Shown here one piece after another: positions 58,116-64,000 of a stretch of 64,000 nt of DNA. The stretch comes from Epiperipatus broadwayi (taxonomy: Eukaryota; Onychophora; Udeonychophora; Euonychophora; Peripatidae): contig JAQFVV010012395.1 in assembly GCA_028023455.1 (NCBI GenBank), positions 2,976,001 through 3,040,000 on the forward strand. Direction: 5' to 3'. The notes below the pieces were generated by a model that saw only the letters and a program-made list of their open reading frames with translations, had not been told where the DNA came from and made no database searches. The first letter of the stretch is position 1; each line of letters begins with the position of its first letter. The position numbers and the translations under genes are program-made.

Positions 58116-58155
58116 ACCCCAGACCGGTTTCTGCCACTGGCTTCCTCAGTGAGGT
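58116..58155 (-). ncRNA. minimal type I hammerhead, family 2, core intact
   Basis: On minus: ACCTCA, CTGAGGA, GCC/GGC around AGT, GAAAC-CG-GTC, TGGGGT. ACCTCA pairs with TGGGGT in six pairs including one G-U. Compared with family 1 (TCCTCA/TGGGGA) the outermost pair has switched from T-A to A-T, so pairing is kept. Core boxes and the GUC site are complete. The base pair next to the core in helix II is an A-A mismatch. Confidence 0.7.
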
Positions 58156-59013
58156 GCTAGAGTATTCAAGTATTAGATTAAAAATACGAGGCCAAGCCCA
58201 GCACTTTCTATAATGGATAACTATTAAGTAGAAAATCTGAAATTTTTAGATATTCATATGACTTCCAATCAACCTATCTAATTTAAATAGCCATATGGGA
58301 TTGAACTAAGTTCAGATACACCATATATTAATAATATTTTACAAATAATAATAATAATAAACATAATTAAAAAGATTTTAATGATTTATTATAGTAAAAA
58401 ATGAATTCTGCTGGAAAAGAAAAAAATAAAAGATGTAGATAGAAAGAATATATAGGAAGTTTATATATTAAATTAGATAAATTAACTTTTTTTCTCTCTG
58501 TATATATAATGTACAAAATATCTGGCTTAAAAACAGTAAATTCAATATGGAATGAAATAAAAAAATATATACGAAATTATAATTAAAAAAGATTTCTAAT
58601 ATGGCTTCATAGGTGTATTGTCTTTTTGAAAGGTGTAATATTAAGACATATCTTCATACACTAATACCTGAATCTAGTTCTTTTGATTATGCCAGCTTAT
58701 CCCAAGCAATAATAAATAGGAATTTAGGTCTTTGCTGCAAGAATGTAATAATTTTAACGCATGTGATTACATATTGTAGCATTTGTATTTGTTTAAGGTA
58801 AAATATTTATTTTGTATGTTATACCTTCATGTAAATATTAAGCATAAACTTGAATGACCCTTTATAAACATGTAAATATATTCCAAAAGATTATACTTAT
58901 ATATATATAGGGAAAAAATATTTATTTTAATATCTTAGTTCTGTTGTATTTTTATAATTTTATATTCAGTATTGTCAAGAGTTTATGTAATTATTAATGT
59001 CATATTTATTTAG

Positions 59014-59162
59014 TGGTCCATATAATGCCTTTATTAAGAAACCAAGTAGTGCCAAAACAGATGTCACAATTCGTCATATTGGTGAATACCAATTTCAACT
59101 AACGGTTTATGATAGCAAGAGTTCCTTCTCTTCTACAATTGTAAATATCACTGTCAAGCAAG
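59014..59162 (+). CDS. PKD-domain exon of a KIAA0319-like membrane protein (second half of the domain)
   Basis: A 149-nt exon after TTATTTAG and before a GTATGT donor. It supplies the last base of the Ser codon and then GPYNAFIKKPSSAKTDVTI, RHIGEYQFQLTVYDSKSSF and SSTIVNITVKQ. G-x-Y-x-F-x-L-T-V-x-D-x-x-x-x-S-S-T and the final V-T-V-K-x are the closing strands of the PKD fold, so the two exons together give a domain of about 92 residues. The exon ends with one base (phase 1), like the entry phase of the exon at 43,150, so the next exon could start with another E-N-x-x-P-P-V-A repeat. No such exon is seen in the remaining 4.8 kb. Confidence 0.9.
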
Positions 59163-62100
59163 GTATGTGGCTTACTGTTATTATATTCAAAAATTATAAA
59201 ATAGTATCATAAATTTAAAAATTGTATTTGATTAATAATCTTTATGAATAGTTCTAATATTAAGATTAGCATAATTTTTTTAAAAGAAAAATATTTCTGT
59301 CCAAGTAATAGATTTTTTTAAAACATTATTTTGTAATGACTTTTCTCAATGAATCAATATTAATTTATTTTTTAATATTTATTAAATCATTTATTTTAAA
59401 TTATAATATCAATAAATGACTATAGTGAAGCTGTGATATTTGCTATTTCAATATATGCTACTTCATTTATACACTGTTCAAAAAGATATATATATATAAA
59501 TTAAAAAAAAAACCCATTAAAATTTGTAAATTAATATATTTTATATTTTAAAAAAATGAATTCAGCTAATTAGGAATAAGTCCTTTTACTTACCAAGTAT
59601 ATCCACTAATAATAAAATGCTAAAGGCAGTAATTTTACTACCATCACTATCCTTTAAGCCTGGTGACCCTTAAAGTGTTTAAAATAATAATATTGGAGTG
59701 ATCTATTTTGACCCTACTCAGGTTATTGATCTTCAGGAGCCAAGATCCTGGGAATAAGACATCCCCCAATGAAGAAGAGCACATATTCCTTTTTTCTCCA
59801 GTTTTTTATCCTTTTCTTTTCTGGAATAATTAAACTCATTGAGGAAAATTTAGGTGGTCGGGGTATTATCAGTTTAATCTTGCTACTGTAAATTTAATTA
59901 GTATTTTAACTTGTCCTAATTAAATTTTCTCTATTATCTGATTTTTATTTTTTCTTCTGATAATGATTACTGTTACACAGTTCAATTAATCTTATTCCAG
60001 CTATTTATTATTTATCTATTTTATTTATTTATTTCCTCTCTGTGAATTAATTTCATAACTTATTTTATTAAAATACATCCAATTCTGGTACTTTCCGATC
60101 CCAACGTGTATGTGTCAAACCATGCAGGGCATATATTTTATGATATGGCACCCACTTTTTCTTTTGTATTGCTGTACATGATTATATACATTAATAACAT
60201 TTGTTTGGCTTGTGTTAAATGCACAAATATTTTATTCTTCACTTTACTGTTTTCAGTAATAAAGTGTTAAAGCTAAAAGTTTTACAAAATTTAAGAAAAT
60301 TTGTAAAGTATTTTTCATAAGCAATAAAATGAAAATTACTGATTTTAATATGGGAAGTAAAAAATAACTACCAAACTTTCTTATATTGCATCAGAAACAA
60401 GAACTCTTTTTAATAATCATTCATTTAAATTTAGATCAGAATATATTTATACAAATCTTCTATTAAACCCTAATTATGCTTTTATGTAGAAGAAAATTTT
60501 TATAACATTTTATATATTTACACATAATTTTAAACATTATATAAAATATGCTAATAATAACAACAATAAATTACATTTCAAGTAGAAGTGACTGTATAGA
60601 TTTTGTAGTCAATACAGATTTAAAAACATCAAAACAACTGCAGAAATCATCTGTTACTAATGAATGTGCTATCATATTTCCTTAGGCAAAAAGTTATCGA
60701 AGAAAAATGATGTCAGCCAGAGTTTGTTTAATTGCAATGAAAGTCCGAAATTTCACTATTTATTTTATTTAAAAAAATAAAAGTATGGTAAATAAGTTTT
60801 TTTGTTATTTTTATTTTTTTGAGTGAATGTGAATGAGCAAATACACTGGCAGTAATTATATTTGTAAATGTGCTTCCTCAGTTTATTATTAATAATTATA
60901 GTATTATTTTTTCAGTTTTGTTTATATTGCAATCTTAATTTATAGTTCACACTATACATGTAAAACAAAAGTATATGTTATATATATGGAAGTATGCAGT
61001 TCAATAAATAATGTATTTTATTGTAATCAGAAAATAATAAATTCTTTACAACAGCTGTATAATCAATAATAATTTTATACATTAAAAGCCTTAAACACAG
61101 GATTATTATACTCAGTGCATATTCTGGTCCACTGTAGTTTATAAATATATATATATAACTTTGGCTGTAATAATTCGTTATTCTCGGTGATATATAATAT
61201 ATATATATTAAGATAATATGTGAACAATAAAATTAATTCAGCACTCTTAATTTCCAACAATCTTATTAGCTTAATGATTTCACTGTATTTAAACAAGTTA
61301 TTCAATAATAATGGAAAATTAAATTTAGAAGCTTAAAAGTATTAGTGAACAGTATATTATTAATTAAAGAAAAAGGGAAATTTACATTTATTACTCATTG
61401 TAATGTGAAGAATGTTGCTATTCCATATTTTTGTAAACATTTTATTAAGGCAAAGGTGTTGCATGGGTTTTACTCCTTTTTAGTATAATTTTTATTGCGT
61501 CAAATAAAATTGATTAATTCTTGGTTGCAATTAAATATACATACTTGAATCCAAAAATGTATACTATTAAACTGGGAATAATACATAAAATAGCCAATCA
61601 AACAACATTTGACAATCCAACCATTGTGGATCACCCTTCATGGGTGTCATATAAAAATTGTTAAGGTTGCAAAAATTTTAAGAAATTTTCTTAAGTTTTG
61701 ATTAATGTTAAGTCATTTGTTTTGTTTGTTTTTTTTTCCCAAAGAATTTAATTTTAAAAATAGCTAAAAATCACATGAAAATAAATTTTGTATGTATTTT
61801 ATATAAGTATACGATTTGTTTCAAATATTTCATTTCAAATTGTATGTACTTAATACTAAAATATTAGGAAATATAAATTTGTATATTAATTAAAACTACT
61901 TTTGCTTTATTATGAATATCTAGATAATTTATATTATAATTTAGGCATGGTAAAAACAAGTAAACATTAAATTTTTGCCCAGGAAAGGAGTTACAAGTGT
62001 AAAAAGGTTGACCATTACTGAATTAAATATCTGATAATAAACACGAAGACATCATGTTAAACAGTGCGAAAAGTTCATTTTATATATATTAATGGTATAG

Positions 62101-62799
62101 AGGGATAGATAATAACAAATAATGAAGATGATTGCCATTGGAGCTATTAATATATCTAAAATTTATTATGAGACCCAATTTTTAACTTTTATAAATTCTG
62201 TACCTACAACTTTGCTCGCATTAGTAGAATAAAAGAATGTAATGTAATTGATAATTAAAATATATTTAAATATTGTTTACATGACATAATAATGCGAGTT
62301 ATCAACAGCTTAGACTTTTGTAATGCATTTTTATAAACAATGTTATAGGCCATTTTTACTTGCTGTTAATAACTCATGTATTATTATGTCATGTAAAATT
62401 ATTGTTCAGTGATAGAATTTCTATGGTTCTATGGTATATTTGTCCTTCAACTAAGAAAGTCAGTGAAAATCCAGATTGTATAGTTGTTACCAGCTTAAAA
62501 AAATGTGTTATTTGTGAATATGAGCAAAAAAATATTTGGAATTATCATTCTGATTCAAAAGAAGCCATTTAAAGTTTGAATTGGCTCTTATAAATAAGGA
62601 ACAGAAACCTTATCTGTCAAATAGCAAAGGTCTGGAGTTTTATTTTTCTGCTTCATAGAACCACAATATTGACATTCATGATTCAGTCTGTCAATTACCA
62701 CTAGTGATAAATTAGCATAATGAAATGATAGATTGTAGTTTAAAGCATCTCCATACAAAGAGCACTACATAATTTTTAAAATGTTCTTCCTTATAGTCA
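59163..62799. other. presumed next intron, no exon seen
   Basis: Begins with GTATGT. Contains (TA)n tracts near 59,490, 61,148 and 61,200. No further PKD, transmembrane or other exon was recognised. Confidence 0.5.
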
Positions 62800-63165
62800 C
62801 TTGCCACTAAGCCTGTTGTTGTAAGCACATATTAGTTGTGACGCTGTTTCAGCAGCTCTTGATGTTGCTTGACATTGCATGTGATGTAACTTTTTTATAT
62901 TAATGCATAAGTTCTGCATCTTATCTTAGATGCCAGATATTGATTTTGGGCCTTTTATTTCTTCAGTAGTTTGATCTTTAGTCTCTGCAGCTTTTAAAGC
63001 TCTTTGACACCGAGTCTACTAAGAATGATAATTATTTGACCCTTCGACTGCTTTGATGACTCTGATCCTGCTCATGCTATCACTCATCTATATAATCTGC
63101 AGTTTCTTGAGCTCCTGTTGATTGTATTCTTCATGCCTTGGATGAATAATGTGAAAAATTAGTCT
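62800..63165 (-). pseudogene. remnant with repeated RAAET-Q motifs, possibly Helitron-related
   Basis: The minus strand reads CQRALKAAETKDQTTEEIK (about 63,010-62,950) and CQATSRAAETASQ (about 62,880-62,840), with a weaker ETADY before them. Repeated R-A-A-E-T-x-x-Q segments occur in tandem in proteins of some Helitron-type and other large DNA elements. Stops and frameshifts separate the pieces here. The family name is a guess from the motif. Confidence 0.35.
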
Positions 63166-63599
63166 CCCTTGTTCATATCATTTTTGATACTATATAAGTA
63201 ATATAATGTTAATTGATTACATATTTATATAGTATTTAATTAAAATGTTTTAAAATATTACTTAAATGTTTTGTACATTCATTCTTTTGAACAATGTTAT
63301 TTTTAAAAATAAAATTACATGTATCATGTGAGAAGTATATTTACAATGAAATTCTAAAAGTAATATTTAATGGCAAGGTAAACAATTTTTCTAAAATGAC
63401 CACATATTTAAAGTATGACTTGAAAAATGTCATTTTAAAAAATAAAATTTTCTTTTTTTTGTTTAAAGACAACTTGAATAGTTTAAAGTTGAAATTTTTT
63501 TATTAAATGTATTACATATTTATCTTGTCACTGAACAAAAATTCCAAGATAATATAAAACTTACTTAATCACATAAGAATGTACTTTGCTACTGTAATT
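63166..63599. other. anonymous AT-rich DNA
   Basis: No gene recognised. Plus frame 63,294-63,506 is lysine/asparagine-rich noise. Confidence 0.4.
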
Positions 63600-63840
63600 T
63601 AAACCAAGCACTAATTATATATGTGTGTGGGAGATGATCTGACCAACTGATGAGTATTAGTTCAACGCGAAATACATATATTGGAGATCATATTTTTCAC
63701 GTGTATGTGGCCAAGTTGTATAATATAGAGTGGATGATTGGAAGGAGCTTGAAAGCCTGGGTTTAAATCACTCTAATTACATCTAGCTTAAATATATATA
63801 CTATACTTATATTTAAATATTAATGGAAAATTGTGAAACT
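63600..63840 (+). repeat. S3 repeat with hammerhead head and tRNA-related tail
   Basis: A hammerhead (63,635-63,690) is followed by CACGTGTATGTGGCC and then GGAGCTTGAAAGCCTGGG and TCTAATTACATC. The tail recurs at 46,495-46,610, and the head-tail layout resembles the unit at 3.9-4.2 kb. It could be a short retrozyme-like or SINE-like element. Confidence 0.6.
63635..63690 (+). ncRNA. type I hammerhead ribozyme, best helix I and III in the window
   Basis: Helix I pairs TGATCT-GA-CCAA (63,635-63,646) with TTGG-AGATCA (63,681-63,690): four plus six perfect pairs around a two-base bulge, the kind of asymmetry that helps loop contacts. CTGATGA is at 63,647-63,653. Helix II, GTATT/AACGC around AGTTC, has one G-U and one A-C mismatch. 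GAAA is at 63,669-63,672. Helix III is ATA/TAT around CA, and the cleavage triplet ATA is at 63,678-63,680. All invariant core bases are present. The motif is sense to the PKD gene and would lie in its next intron if the gene continues. Confidence 0.8.
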
Positions 63841-64000
63841 ATTTAATTAATCACTTAAACAATATCATTTGTAAAAATAAAATGGTTTTAATTTTTTTTA
63901 AAGACAATCTTACTTTATAACTGATCATAAATAACAATTTGAAAGCAAACTTGTTTTAAAATATTACTTAATAAATATTTTGTACTGTAAAATGTTTTTT
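63841..64000. other. AT-rich DNA at the window edge
   Basis: Nothing recognised. Confidence 0.4.

Larger units (their letters stand above)
57706..58335 (-). repeat. two direct copies of a hammerhead-bearing unit (family 2)
   Basis: 57,706-57,964 and 58,071-58,330 are direct repeats about 365 bp apart, roughly 85-90% alike by eye, separated by about 105 bp. Both read on minus and contain a hammerhead. They share GCAAATAG.TCTTAACAAGC, AGTAGAAAATCTGAAATTTT and AATAGCCATATGGGA. The last motif also resembles CATATGGGTCTGAACTC in the 19.7-kb element, so the families are distantly related. A direct dimer with hammerheads at unit length fits retrozyme or Penelope terminal-repeat structure. Confidence 0.75.
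43280..59013 (+). other. 15.7-kb intron splitting the PKD domain
   Basis: Begins GTTAAT and ends in TTATTTAG. The two flanking exons join in the same reading frame inside one domain strand-loop, so no exon is needed between them. It contains a long hairpin, a LINE endonuclease piece, SINEs, two local duplications and two hammerhead-bearing repeats, listed separately. The remaining parts (45.2-46.5, 46.6-48.5, 48.7-50.2, 51.0-52.1, 52.35-54.56, 55.0-55.57 and 58.34-59.0 kb) show nothing but AT-rich DNA and microsatellites. Confidence 0.85.

Noticed and set aside
1-64000. CRISPR arrays, bacterial operons, rRNA genes
   Set aside because: None seen. The window is eukaryotic: spliced exons, SINEs and LINEs, no dense open frames.

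Overview
The window is non-coding-rich, very AT-rich animal DNA (roughly three quarters A+T by eye), with long introns, GT-AG splice sites, microsatellites and many nested transposon relics. Penelope-like, RTE-like, Jockey-like, piggyBac, hAT and pogo/Tigger-like pieces together with tRNA-derived SINEs fit an invertebrate metazoan. I cannot name the species or phylum from this sequence alone.

Only one cellular gene is supported. Two plus-strand exons (43,150-43,279 and 59,014-59,162) join in frame across a 15.7-kb intron to give one complete PKD domain of the KIAA0319/KIAA0319L type. The first exon enters in phase 1 and the second leaves in phase 1, as expected for an array of PKD repeats. 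No other exon was found, so the rest of the window is introns of this gene or flanking DNA.

Layout. 1-5 kb: a foldback MITE and a palindromic hammerhead-bearing element with a 14-bp target duplication. 5.1-7.9 kb: antisense Jockey-like LINE relic. 8.5 kb: a tRNA-derived SINE with a 16-bp target duplication. 10.3-14 kb: a broken piggyBac transposase, split by a GC-richer block and a SINE. 14.7-16.1 kb: a pogo/Tigger-like element carrying a Penelope-like fragment. 16.4-16.9 and 28.3 kb: GIY-YIG ends of Penelope-like elements. 19.3-22.7 kb: an RTE-like endonuclease/reverse transcriptase relic interrupted by a 0.95-kb palindromic hammerhead element with a 13-bp target duplication. 24.6-28.2 kb: DNA-transposon relics, including a hAT element whose 3' part and flank are tandemly duplicated. 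28.6-43 kb: mostly anonymous AT-rich DNA. 43.3-59 kb: the large intron, with a long hairpin, an endonuclease fragment, SINEs, tandem duplications and two more hammerhead loci. 59.2-64 kb: presumed next intron, with a hammerhead/SINE-like repeat at 63.6 kb.

The most interesting signal is a set of about ten hammerhead-ribozyme-like motifs, in at least three repeat families, on both strands. Several keep the CUGANGA and GAAA core boxes, a NUH cleavage site and three helices, with compensatory pairing between families. They lie in palindromic or direct-tandem repeat units with target duplications, like Penelope-like element terminal repeats or animal retrozymes.
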